A stretch of DNA of 64,000 nt from Flavobacterium johnsoniae. Lineage in GTDB: Bacteria > Bacteroidota > Bacteroidia > Flavobacteriales > Flavobacteriaceae. Positions within the stretch are counted from its first letter, which is position 1. The number at the start of each line of letters is the position of its first letter. A program made the translations under genes and the position numbers. The DNA is taken from assembly GCF_001879205.1 (NCBI RefSeq), contig NZ_MLFK01000001.1, forward strand, positions 124,001 to 188,000, in the 5' to 3' direction. The notes beneath the pieces were generated by a model, which saw nothing but the letters and a program-made list of their open reading frames with translations, did not search any database and was not told where the DNA came from. Shown here piece after piece: positions 1-7,333 of this stretch.

Positions 1-2
1 CA

Positions 3-677
3 ATTTTAGGATGGACCGCAACGGATGCCGGATTATTATTGATTCCAGGATCTATTACAACAGCACTTATGATGCCTTTTGTGGGTAATATGATTCAGAA
101 AGGTGTTCCTCAAGGTTATATGGTTGGAGTAGGATTTTTGGTTTTCTTCTTCTTTACCTTTATGATGTACAGCCGTATGACACCTGATACTGGAGTTGAG
201 CATATGTACTGGCCTTTAATTTTGAGAGGAATTGGTTTAGGATTGCTTTTCGTTCCTATCACAACACTTTCTCTTTCTACTTTAAAAGGAAAACAAATTG
301 GTGAAGGAGCAGCATTTACGGGAATGATGCGTCAGTTAGGCGGATCTTTTGGTATTGCTATTATTACCACGTTCATCACACGTTTCAGCCAGTCACACAG
401 AGTAGATTTAATTAATAATCTAGATCCTGCCAAATTTGAAGTGCAGCAGCGAATTGCAGGAATGCAGCACGCTTTTATGGCAAAAGGATATAGTGCAGAT
501 GTTGCTTTGAAAAAAGCGTATCAGGCAATAGAAGGTTCAGTCATGAAACAAAGTACAGTAATGGCTTATATGGATATTTTCATGTATCTTGGAATCATGT
601 TTTTATGTTGCATACCGATTATTCTCTTTATCAAAAAAGGGAAGAACAAAATTAGTGCAGCCGACGCAATGCATTAA
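3..677 (+). CDS. DHA2-type MFS drug efflux permease, C-terminal part (5' end outside window)
   Basis: The reading frame is open from the left edge of the window, so only the last 224 residues are seen. They hold several hydrophobic helices, a loop with the sequence GKQIGEGAAFTGMMRQLGG followed by FGIAIITTF, and a short basic tail. The GxxxGMMRQLGGSxGIA pattern is characteristic of the late transmembrane region of 14-helix DHA2 (EmrB/QacA) proton-driven exporters. The long periplasmic segment around residues 130-180 before the last helix also fits that family. The permease would sit in the inner membrane and export small toxic compounds with HlyD-type and TolC-type partners that would lie upstream. 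A perfect hairpin terminator follows the stop codon. Family call is firm; substrate is unknown. Confidence 0.85.
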   Translation: MLGWTATDAGLLLIPGSITTALMMPFVGNMIQKGVPQGYMVGVGFLVFFFFTFMMYSRMTPDTGVEHMYWPLILRGIGLGLLFVPITTLSLSTLKGKQIGEGAAFTGMMRQLGGSFGIAIITTFITRFSQSHRVDLINNLDPAKFEVQQRIAGMQHAFMAKGYSADVALKKAYQAIEGSVMKQSTVMAYMDIFMYLGIMFLCCIPIILFIKKGKNKISAADAMH

Positions 678-701
678 TAATAATAATTTTATAATACGCA
701 G

Positions 702-745
702 AAACGCCGAATTCATCATTTAGAATTCGGCGTTTATTTTTTATT
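702..745 (+). terminator. Rho-independent terminator of the efflux permease gene
   Basis: A 13-bp perfect stem (702-714 with 723-735, arm AAACGCCGAATTC) with an 8-base loop is followed directly by a T-rich run. It begins 24 bases after the permease stop codon. Confidence 0.9.
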
Positions 746-955
746 TTATTTAACCGCAAAGTTCGCAAAGATTTTATTCCCAGGATGTGATAAAACGCAA
801 AGTTCGCAAAGCTTTGTCATAAAAACTTTGCGAACTTTGCGTTTGTCTTAGCGCTCTTCGCGGTTAAAGCCTAAGAATCTTAGCGTCTTAGTAACTCAGA
901 ACCTTTAGAAAAAATCTCTGAACCTTTGCACCTTTGCACCTTTGTCCCTATACTA
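745..955. repeat. Nested palindromic intergenic element between convergent genes
   Basis: This stretch is made of repeated words such as 'cgcaaagttcgcaaag' and 'cctttgcacctttgcac'. Positions 793-811 and 826-844 form a perfect 19-bp inverted repeat with a 14-base loop. The outer words 'taaccgc' (near 749) and 'gcggtta' (near 862) are also inverted relative to each other, giving a hairpin inside a hairpin. No reading frame of note is present. It lies between the ends of two convergent genes and may act as an mRNA 3'-end structure. Related elements occur elsewhere in the window. Confidence 0.75.
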
Positions 956-959
956 AGCC

Positions 960-1718
960 CTAACGAGTAAAAACCAAATGATTTCCTTTTGAAAGATTGG
1001 CATCAAAAGCATATCCATCATAATTGAAACCTTTTAAATCGTCAATCGTTTCTGCATTGGTATCAATTATATAACGAACCATCATCCCCCTCGCCTTCTT
1101 GGCAAAGAAACTGATCATTTTTAATTTTCCATCTTTGTAATCTTTAAAATCAGGCGTAATTACAGGTACTTTTAAAGCTTTTACATCAACTGCAGAAAAA
1201 TATTCATTACTCGCTAAATTCACGAATAACTCCTCTTTTTTCAGTTCTTTATTTAGCGCTTTTGTAACCGTTGGTTTCCAGAATTCGTGCAGATTTTTGT
1301 ATTCACCAACCGGCATTTTGGTTCCCATTTCTAAACGATATGCCTGCATTAAATCAAGAGGCTTCAAAAGACCATAAAGCCCTGATAAAATTCTCAATTT
1401 ATCCTGAAGAACATCTAATTTTTCCAAAGGAATAGTGTAAGCGTCTAAACCTGTATAAACGTCGCCATCAAAAGTATAAACTGCCGGGCGTGCGTTTTCT
1501 GGGGTAAAAGGTGTTTTCCAATCCTGATTACGTTTCCAGTTTAAATCTGCTAATTTATCTGAGATTGACATTAATTCGGATAATTCAGAAGGCTTTTTTT
1601 GTTTTACTACTTTATGAACTACTCTCGCTTCTTTTAAAAATGAAGGTTCGGTATGTTTTGCAGTAGGTAATTCTTTCTCGAAATTCAGTGATTTCGCCGG
1701 CGATATAACAATTTTCAT
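960..1718 (-). CDS. yaaA: Peroxide stress protein YaaA (DUF328/UPF0246)
   Basis: The 252-residue product starts MKIVISPAKSLNFE, the hallmark N-terminus of the YaaA/DUF328 family, and has the family's usual length. Other family landmarks are LRILSGLYGLLKPLDLMQAYRLEMGTK (given here in part: GLYGLLKPLD near residue 114), NLASNEYF near 168 and a C-terminal KGFNYDGYAFD. In Escherichia coli YaaA is induced by OxyR and lowers free intracellular iron during peroxide stress; it also binds DNA. The protein is cytosolic. A TAnnTTTG promoter word lies just upstream (1739-1746). The gene appears monocistronic. Confidence 0.93.
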   Translation of the reverse strand: MKIVISPAKSLNFEKELPTAKHTEPSFLKEARVVHKVVKQKKPSELSELMSISDKLADLNWKRNQDWKTPFTPENARPAVYTFDGDVYTGLDAYTIPLEKLDVLQDKLRILSGLYGLLKPLDLMQAYRLEMGTKMPVGEYKNLHEFWKPTVTKALNKELKKEELFVNLASNEYFSAVDVKALKVPVITPDFKDYKDGKLKMISFFAKKARGMMVRYIIDTNAETIDDLKGFNYDGYAFDANLSKGNHLVFTR

Positions 1719-1738
1719 GTGTGCTTTTTTCTATGATT

Positions 1739-1746
1739 CAAAAATA
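1739..1746 (-). promoter_or_regulatory. Putative promoter -7 element of yaaA
   Basis: The minus strand reads TATTTTTG, an exact match to the Bacteroidota -7 consensus TAnnTTTG, 20 bases upstream of the yaaA start codon. No convincing -33 TTG is seen at the usual spacing. Confidence 0.55.
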
Positions 1747-1802
1747 CAAATTGAATTTTTAAAAATTATCGTTTGCAATTGATTTGTTTTATTGTTGCAT
1801 AG

Positions 1803-1935
1803 TTTTCTGCCACGAATCTTCACGAATTATTCTTTCACCCAGATTCTTTCGATTCTTTGCTATATATTAAAGATTTTCACAGATTTTTTTAATCCTTGAA
1901 ATCCTGTATCTGTGGCAGAAAAAATAAATTCGTGG
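1803..1935. repeat. Palindromic 'ccacgaat...cacgaatt' intergenic element
   Basis: The arm TTTTCTGCCAC (1803-1813) is repeated inverted at 1912-1922, and CCACGAAT (1810-1817) is inverted at 1928-1935. The words 'ccacgaatcttcacgaatt' and 'attcgtggcaat' match the central hairpin of the element at 28732-28783, so both belong to one dispersed family. The rest of the 1719-2134 gap shows no gene, apart from the cca promoter near 2050. Confidence 0.65.
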
Positions 1936-2048
1936 CAATTTGTGTTATTCGTGTCAAACCTTTTTCAATTTTCATAAAAATCGACATCTTAAATGTGAAA
2001 TTGTTCAAAAAAGTGAGCTGTAGATTATAATAGGCATTTTCTATGTTG

Positions 2049-2056
2049 TAAATTTG
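2049..2056 (+). promoter_or_regulatory. Putative promoter -7 element of the cca operon
   Basis: TAAATTTG matches TAnnTTTG exactly and lies 78 bases before the proposed GTG start of cca. Confidence 0.5.
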
Positions 2057-2134
2057 CATGCATTTTATTCTATTTAACAGAAACTATTTCTATTAAAATA
2101 TAAATTGCATTTTTACTTAAAAATTAGTGAATTC

Positions 2135-3565
2135 GTGGCTATACAAACAAATTACAAAACTGCTTTAGAAAACAAAATCTTCGATATCATTTCGAAAGCT
2201 TCTCAAGAATTAAAAGTCGATTCATATGTGATAGGAGGTTTCGTTCGTGATTTACTTTTAAATCGAGGTTCTAAAAAAGATATCGACGTTGTAGCAGTTG
2301 GAAGCGGTATCGAATTAGCACTTAAAGTTTCGGATTTACTTCCAAACAAACCAAAAGTTCAGGTTTTTAAAACTTACGGAACAGCAATGCTTCGTTTTGA
2401 AGATACCGATATTGAATTTGTTGGCGCCCGAAAAGAATCTTATAATTTCGACAGCCGAAATCCTATTGTGGAAAACGGAACACTTCAGGATGACCAAAAC
2501 CGACGCGATTTTACGATCAATGCTTTGGCTTTATCTTTAAACAAAAATAATTTTGGCGATCTTCTGGATCCTTTTAACGGATTGTTAGATTTAGAGAATA
2601 AAATTATCAAAACTCCTTTAGATCCGGACATTACCTATTCTGATGATCCACTGCGTATGCTTCGCGCCATTCGCTTTGCAACCCAGTTAAATTTTGATAT
2701 TGAAAAAAATTCATTAGAAGCAATCACAAAAAATGCAGATCGTATCAAAATTATTTCGGGTGAAAGAATTGTAGACGAATTAAACAAAATTCTTTCTACG
2801 CCTAAACCTTCAACCGGATTTTTACTTTTATACCAAACCGGACTTTTAGATTTAATATTACCTGAATTAACGGCGTTGAATCAGGTGGAAGAAATTGAAG
2901 GTCATACGCATAAAAACAACTTTTATCATACGCTGGAAGTTGTCGATAATATTTGCCCAAACACAGACGATGTCTGGTTACGCTGGGCAGCTTTGTTACA
3001 TGATATTGGAAAAGCACCAACAAAGCGTTTCAGCAAAAAACAAGGCTGGACTTTTCACGGACATGAGTTTTTGGGCGGGAAAATGGCCAAAAAGATATTC
3101 GAACGTTTACACATGCCATTAAATCACAAAATGAAATTTGTGCAGAAAATGGTTATCATGAGTTCGCGTCCGATTGTTTTGGCACAGGATATTGTAACCG
3201 ACAGTGCGGTTCGTCGTTTGGTTTTTGATGCCGGCGAAGATGTAGAAGATTTAATGACATTGTGCGAAGCTGATATTACAACCAAAAATCCGTCGAAATT
3301 CAAGAAATATCATAAGAATTTTGAGGTTGTCCGCAAGAAAATTGTTGAAGTTGAAGAAAGAGATCATGTACGTAATTTCCAGCCGCCAATTTCCGGTGAA
3401 GAAATTATGGAAATGTTCGATTTAAAACCTTCTCGCGAAATTGGAGTTTTAAAAGAAGCGGTAAAAGAAGCTATTTTAGAAGGTGATATCCCGAATGAAT
3501 ATCAGGCAGCGTACGATTTTGTGATTAAAAGGGCTGCAAAGTTAAATTTAACGCTTAAAAAATAA
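2135..3565 (+). CDS. cca: CCA-adding tRNA nucleotidyltransferase with HD domain
   Basis: The protein carries the class II nucleotidyltransferase head (YVIGGFVRDLLL, then the DIDVV metal-binding pair), the RRDFTINALA motif that follows the active site, and a C-terminal HD phosphohydrolase domain (LLHDIGKAPTK). It adds or repairs the 3' CCA end of tRNAs in the cytosol. I place the start at GTG 2135 (MAIQTNYK..., 476 residues); the frame is open a further ten codons to a TTG at 2105, but those residues look non-conserved. Its stop overlaps the start of the next gene (TAATG), which suggests translational coupling. Function is firm; the exact start is moderate. Confidence 0.92.
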   Translation: MAIQTNYKTALENKIFDIISKASQELKVDSYVIGGFVRDLLLNRGSKKDIDVVAVGSGIELALKVSDLLPNKPKVQVFKTYGTAMLRFEDTDIEFVGARKESYNFDSRNPIVENGTLQDDQNRRDFTINALALSLNKNNFGDLLDPFNGLLDLENKIIKTPLDPDITYSDDPLRMLRAIRFATQLNFDIEKNSLEAITKNADRIKIISGERIVDELNKILSTPKPSTGFLLLYQTGLLDLILPELTALNQVEEIEGHTHKNNFYHTLEVVDNICPNTDDVWLRWAALLHDIGKAPTKRFSKKQGWTFHGHEFLGGKMAKKIFERLHMPLNHKMKFVQKMVIMSSRPIVLAQDIVTDSAVRRLVFDAGEDVEDLMTLCEADITTKNPSKFKKYHKNFEVVRKKIVEVEERDHVRNFQPPISGEEIMEMFDLKPSREIGVLKEAVKEAILEGDIPNEYQAAYDFVIKRAAKLNLTLKK

Positions 3566-3918
3566 TGGACGGATTGGGTGCTGTCTTTCTCGTTTTACTT
3601 TTATTGGTATTCATACTATCAAATATTATGTTTTCAAAAAAAATAAAAAACTCAGACGGCAGCCATTTTAAACTTAAAATCATATTTTTCTTTAGCTGTA
3701 TAATTGCTATTGCGATGGTTTTTATTTTGTTTTTTATTTTTGAATCTTCTATTCTTATAGGAGTTTTAAATTTAGAAATCAACGATACGTATGCCGAAAG
3801 AATTGGAAAACTTTCTGTGATACTTCCATCAAATATTGCAGCCAATTATTTTCTGGCAAAACTTTACTTAAAGAAAATCAAACGAATAAACGAAATAGAA
3901 TTAATTGGAAAAGAATGA
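3565..3918 (+). CDS. Small hypothetical membrane protein between cca and ctaA
   Basis: The 117-residue product has hydrophobic helices at about residues 4-23 and 33-58 and a weaker third near 78-97, separated by basic loops (KKIKN, KKIKR). I do not recognise a family. Its start overlaps the cca stop by one base and its end overlaps the ctaA start by four bases (ATGA), so the three genes are almost certainly co-translated. The tight overlap supports it as a real gene rather than a chance frame. A role close to heme A synthase or the membrane is possible but unproven. Confidence 0.7.
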   Translation: MDGLGAVFLVLLLLVFILSNIMFSKKIKNSDGSHFKLKIIFFFSCIIAIAMVFILFFIFESSILIGVLNLEINDTYAERIGKLSVILPSNIAANYFLAKLYLKKIKRINEIELIGKE

Positions 3919-4940
3919 AAAAAGAGAATAAATCAGTAATCATTTGGTTACTATCAGGCTGTGTTTTATTGTTTTTAATGGTGGTCGTAGGAGGCATCAC
4001 GCGTTTAACTAATTCAGGTTTATCAATGACCGACTGGCATTTGGTAACCGACACATTTCCGCCTTTGACAGATGCAAAATGGCAGGCAGCATTTGATGAG
4101 TATAAAAAATTTCCTGAGTACCAAAAAATCAATATTCACAACGATTTTCAACTTTCAGATTATAAATTCATTTATTTCTGGGAATGGTTTCACCGTTTCA
4201 TCGGTCGTATTATTGGACTGGTTTTCTTTGTACCATTTGTTTACTTTTTGATAAAAAAGAAACTGGATACAGATACGATAAAAAAATGTATCGTGCTTTT
4301 GGCAATGGGAGCTTTTCAAGGATTCTTGGGATGGTTTATGGTTAGAAGCGGTTTAATAGATAATCCGGATGTTAGCCACTTTAGACTTTCATTACACTTA
4401 ACTTTTGCTTTTATAACTTTTGCTTATACACTTTGGGTTGCATTAGATTTGATTTATCCGGAAAGAAACATCAATAAGATATTACCGCTTCGTAAAATCG
4501 CAAGATATGCTTTAGTTGCTTTGTTAATTCAAATTATCTATGGCGGATTTGTTGCCGGATTAAATGCCGGATTAATTCACAATCACTGGCCTTTAATGAG
4601 CGACGGAGAATTCATTCACGAATCGGTTTTTATAGAACAATCCAGTTTAGTGAAAAATTTAATCGAAGGAAAAAGCGGTGTTCAGTTTGTGCACAGAACT
4701 TTTGCTTATGTTGTCGTAGCAATTATTCTTTTCCTTTACTTTAAAAGTAAAAAATATTCACTTACGAGAACGCAGGCAAACGGAATCAATACTTTGGTCG
4801 TTTTTGTTTTTATACAATTCTTACTTGGCGTTTTTACCTTATTGTACAGCGTGCCTTTGGCTTTAGGATTAATTCACCAGATTATGGCGTTTTTCCTTTT
4901 GAGCGCCATGACCTTTACATTGCATCGATTGAGTAAATAA
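3915..4940 (+). CDS. ctaA: Heme A synthase (CtaA/COX15 family)
   Basis: The 341-residue inner-membrane protein has eight predicted helices and the COX15/CtaA landmarks: GGITRLTNSGLSMTDWH after helix 1, EWFHRFIGR near residue 90, a histidine in RLSLHLTF, HNHWPLM between helices 5 and 6, VQFVHRTFAY and GLIHQIMAFF. The paired histidines bind heme. The enzyme oxidises the methyl group of heme O to the formyl group of heme A for aa3-type cytochrome oxidase. It overlaps the preceding small membrane gene by four bases and is followed by a strong terminator. No heme O synthase gene is adjacent. Confidence 0.93.
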   Translation: MKKENKSVIIWLLSGCVLLFLMVVVGGITRLTNSGLSMTDWHLVTDTFPPLTDAKWQAAFDEYKKFPEYQKINIHNDFQLSDYKFIYFWEWFHRFIGRIIGLVFFVPFVYFLIKKKLDTDTIKKCIVLLAMGAFQGFLGWFMVRSGLIDNPDVSHFRLSLHLTFAFITFAYTLWVALDLIYPERNINKILPLRKIARYALVALLIQIIYGGFVAGLNAGLIHNHWPLMSDGEFIHESVFIEQSSLVKNLIEGKSGVQFVHRTFAYVVVAIILFLYFKSKKYSLTRTQANGINTLVVFVFIQFLLGVFTLLYSVPLALGLIHQIMAFFLLSAMTFTLHRLSK

Positions 4941-4954
4941 TGTTTGAATAAAAT

Positions 4955-4990
4955 AAAAAATAGCCGAAAATTTCGGCTATTTTTTATTTT
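4955..4990 (+). terminator. Terminator after ctaA
   Basis: A 15-base arm (4955-4969) pairs perfectly with 4971-4985 around the core TAGCCGAAA, followed by a T-rich run. It lies 15 bases after the ctaA stop and is symmetric enough to work in both directions. Confidence 0.88.
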
Positions 4991-5030
4991 ATGTGTTTGG
5001 TTAATTTCGTTTGAAAATCTACGTATCGTT

Positions 5031-5170
5031 ATCCGGATTGAAATCCGGCCAATATAAATCGAGCCTCTGGCTCTTTATTGGAATAATTTAAAAAATTCTG
5101 ATAAAATGACAATCATAGATCATAAAAGTTCCCGAACGGTCAATATTATAGAGACGGATTTCAATCCGTC
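5031..5170. repeat. REP-like cluster of three short hairpins
   Basis: Three hairpins follow each other: CCGGATT-ga-AATCCGG (5033-5048), GAGCC-tct-GGCTC (5061-5073, inside a weaker ccaat/attgg stem 5049-5081) and GACGGATT-tc-AATCCGTC (5153-5170). The outer two share the cggatt/aatccg core, so the 140-base unit has related palindromic ends. It lies between the ends of convergent genes. The layout resembles REP/BIME-type extragenic palindromes; that label is inference. Confidence 0.6.
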
Positions 5171-5197
5171 AAAGTCAAATTCATTTTAAAAATCATT

Positions 5198-5965
5198 TTA
5201 TCCGAGCCAGGTTTTAAAATCCTGCACTTTTTCACGACTTACAATAACCTCATCTTCTTTGTAAGTTGGTAAGATTACTTTTAAACGTGAATTAGTATAC
5301 ACCTGAATTTCTTTAATTGCCTGAAGCGGGACAATAAATTTTCTGCTTACGCGAAAAAAATCCTTTTTGTCTAATTCTTGCTCCAGGATTTCTAAGGTCG
5401 AATCGAACAGGTAATTTCGATTGTCGTACGTATGAAGATAAGTTCCTTTATTTTCACTAAAAAAACATTCAATTTCCTCTGTATTAATCACTTTTAAATG
5501 CTGACCAATTTTAACCGTAAATCTCTTTTTATACGTTTTCTCAAACGGATTAGACAACATTTGGCGAATCTGTTCAAAATCAAGCTGTATGTTTGAAGTC
5601 TCAGAAGATGCTTTTGGTAAACGGGATTTGAATTTTGAAACTGCTGTTTCCAGATCATCTTCATCAATTGGTTTTAAAAGATAATCAATACTATTGAGTT
5701 TAAAAGCTTTGAGCGCATATTCGTCGTATGCTGTTGTAAAAATAATAGCGCTTTTGATATCTATTTTTTCAAAAATTTCAAACGACAAGCCATCTGATAA
5801 TTGAATGTCCAGAAAAATTAAATCAGGATGTTGATTATTTGAAAACCATTGAATCGATTCTTCAACCGAATGAAGCATCGTTTCTACTCTAACATCTAGC
5901 TTTTCAAGTTTTCTTTGCAGCAATCTTGCGGCTGGTTTTTCGTCTTCTATAATTAATGTGATCAT
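5198..5965 (-). CDS. LytTR-family response regulator
   Basis: The 255-residue protein has an N-terminal receiver domain (acidic pocket IIEDE at 5-9, phospho-acceptor Asp53 in LIFLDIQLSDG, and a KPI motif near residue 98) and a C-terminal LytTR DNA-binding domain from about 150 (FTVKIGQHLKVI, FFRVSRKFIVPL). Such regulators pair with LytS/YpdA-type histidine kinases. The only one nearby is encoded 1.4 kb upstream at the head of the 2TM gene run, and all genes read in the same direction with small gaps, so this is probably the last gene of that operon and the partner of that kinase. Target genes are unknown. Confidence 0.9.
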   Translation of the reverse strand: MITLIIEDEKPAARLLQRKLEKLDVRVETMLHSVEESIQWFSNNQHPDLIFLDIQLSDGLSFEIFEKIDIKSAIIFTTAYDEYALKAFKLNSIDYLLKPIDEDDLETAVSKFKSRLPKASSETSNIQLDFEQIRQMLSNPFEKTYKKRFTVKIGQHLKVINTEEIECFFSENKGTYLHTYDNRNYLFDSTLEILEQELDKKDFFRVSRKFIVPLQAIKEIQVYTNSRLKVILPTYKEDEVIVSREKVQDFKTWLG

Positions 5966-6004
5966 TTACTATAATGCAAAATTTGAAAAAATATTAATTC
6001 AAAG

Positions 6005-6373
6005 TTACTCCCATTTATTTGTATTTGCGGCTTCTTTCTCCATATATTTTTGGATTTTCTTTTGCTCCCATTCAGCGCTAAAGAAAAGATCACGACCAAA
6101 AACAGATAATGCATGACCTGCTAAACCTATTCCCCAGAAAAATGCCGTTGAGTAGATTTCCCAATTCTGGAATCCTCTTATTTCAAAATGATTTCCAACA
6201 TAAATTCTATTTAAACTCGATATGATAATAATAACATTTACTATGATATAAATCTTCAAGTGCGAATAAAAACCTCTTATTCTTTTTACCTTTTTGTAGG
6301 CTATATTGTAACTCTCATCTGTACTAAATTCGTGAGCATATTCGTCGTACATGCGTCTTCTAAAACGTCCCAT
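6005..6373 (-). CDS. 2TM-domain membrane protein (copy 5, last of array)
   Basis: I place the start at the ATG at 6373 (MGRFRRRMYDEYAHEF), 16 bases after the stop of the preceding gene, giving 122 residues; the frame is open further upstream but only inside that gene. Two helices are present, roughly residues 43-62 and 80-100. The family pattern is clear: K(K/R)V..I(R/K)GFY before helix 1, WGIGLAGHALSVFG after helix 2, then WEQKKIQKYMEKE and a final KWE. This copy has a longer loop between the helices (NRIYVGNHFEIRGF) than its paralogues. Function is unknown; the 2TM domain (Pfam PF13239) is also found fused to histidine kinases. Confidence 0.82.
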   Translation of the reverse strand: MGRFRRRMYDEYAHEFSTDESYNIAYKKVKRIRGFYSHLKIYIIVNVIIIISSLNRIYVGNHFEIRGFQNWEIYSTAFFWGIGLAGHALSVFGRDLFFSAEWEQKKIQKYMEKEAANTNKWE

Positions 6374-6389
6374 AGCAGCTTTTATTAAA

Positions 6390-6695
6390 TTACTTCCATT
6401 TATTTTTATTCTCCTTTTCTTTCTCCATGAATTCTTTGATTTTTCTTTCTTCCCAGTCTTTTCCCAGAACTGGAAATACATCAAAAACCTTTAATCCGTG
6501 AATAACAACTCCTATTCCCCACCACATTAAAGGCCAGAAAAACCATAAATATTTTGGTGAAGTATATAAGTTAATGAAAATCAAAATTGCATTTACTAAA
6601 ATATAAGCGACCAGATTTCCATAAAATCCTTTAATACTTTCTACTTTCTTTTTTGCCAAAAAGTATTTATCCTCTTCATTAAATTTCATTTCCAT
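6390..6695 (-). CDS. 2TM-domain membrane protein (copy 4)
   Basis: The start is taken as ATG 6695 (MEMKFNEEDKYF, 101 residues), two bases after the stop of the preceding gene; an in-frame ATG at 6707 would overlap that gene. The protein shows the array's standard plan: an acidic N-terminus, KKKVESIKGFYGN, helix 1 (AYILVNAILIFI), a short loop with TSPKYLWFFW, helix 2, WGIGVVIHGLKVF, WEERKIKEFMEKE and a C-terminal KWK. It is closest in sequence to copy 2 and to the domain fused to the kinase. Role unknown; likely an inner-membrane accessory of the kinase. Confidence 0.82.
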   Translation of the reverse strand: MEMKFNEEDKYFLAKKKVESIKGFYGNLVAYILVNAILIFINLYTSPKYLWFFWPLMWWGIGVVIHGLKVFDVFPVLGKDWEERKIKEFMEKEKENKNKWK

Positions 6696-6697
6696 GA

Positions 6698-7027
6698 TTA
6701 CTCCCATTTTTGTGTTTTATTTTTCTTTTCCAGTATACTTCTCAATTTTCTTTCTTCCCATTCTTTTCCAAAAATTTTGAAAGAAACAAGCATATCAATT
6801 GCAGAACCAATATAAACTGCCGACCAGATAATCATTACAACTTCGTTTATAAATTGAAGAGGAAAGAAATGCAAAGGCAGTTGTGTATATTCTTTTAAAA
6901 TATAAAGAGTTAAAGCAATGATGTAAAGAAACGTATGTTTATAAAATGATTTCAGCTTAACCACTTTTTTACTTGCCAATTGCTGTAATTCATATTCTTC
7001 GGGGCTATTAGTAGAATTTGTTTCCAT
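6698..7027 (-). CDS. 2TM-domain-like membrane protein (copy 3, divergent)
   Basis: The 109-residue product keeps the ends of the family pattern (KKVVKLKSFYKH before helix 1, then FGKEWEERKLRSILEKKN and a final KWE) but has lost the central WGxGxxxHxxxVF motif; the matching place reads GSAIDMLVSFKIFG. The two helices lie around residues 30-47 and 58-84. The missing conserved histidine suggests a different or lost activity compared with its neighbours. It starts one base after the stop of copy 2, so the genes are coupled. Confidence 0.78.
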   Translation of the reverse strand: METNSTNSPEEYELQQLASKKVVKLKSFYKHTFLYIIALTLYILKEYTQLPLHFFPLQFINEVVMIIWSAVYIGSAIDMLVSFKIFGKEWEERKLRSILEKKNKTQKWE

Positions 7028-7028
7028 A

Positions 7029-7331
7029 TTATTCCCAAGTTTTTTGACTGTTTTCTTTTTCTAAAATTTCCCTGATTTTTCTTTCCTCCCATTTCTCATT
7101 AAAAAAAGGCGGTAAACTAAAAACTTTTAATCCATGTAAAACTATCGCCATTCCCCATCCCATCAGGCACCATATAAACCACAAATATCCAGGTGAAGTC
7201 ATAATGTTTACCACGATTACAATAGGATTTACTAAAATATAGACAGTTAAATGTTCATAAAAAGCTTTAATCTCCTTTACTCTTTTTTGAGCATGATAAT
7301 ATCGTTCTCCTTCCACATAATTCTTTTCCAT
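7029..7331 (-). CDS. 2TM-domain membrane protein (copy 2)
   Basis: The start is ATG 7331 (MEKNYVEGERYYHA, 100 residues), two bases after the kinase stop; a longer open frame exists but overlaps the kinase gene. The protein has KRVKEIKAFYEHL, helix 1, TSPGYLWFIW, helix 2, WGMAIVLHGLKVF, WEERKIREILEKEN and a final TWE. The last 20 codons are nearly identical in DNA sequence to the end of the kinase gene (compare 7031-7090 with 7337-7396), which points to a recent tandem duplication of the kinase's fused domain. Function unknown. Confidence 0.82.
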   Translation of the reverse strand: MEKNYVEGERYYHAQKRVKEIKAFYEHLTVYILVNPIVIVVNIMTSPGYLWFIWCLMGWGMAIVLHGLKVFSLPPFFNEKWEERKIREILEKENSQKTWE

Positions 7332-7333
7332 AA

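Noticed and set aside
2105..2134. TTG 2105 as the start of cca
   Set aside because: The extra residues HFYLKISEF are not expected in the family, and the GTG at 2135 begins the recognisable N-terminus.
6374..6484. N-terminal extension of the last 2TM protein starting at 6484
   Set aside because: It overlaps the preceding 2TM gene out of frame and gives a Lys/Arg-rich peptide that is the shadow of the WEERKIKEF region.
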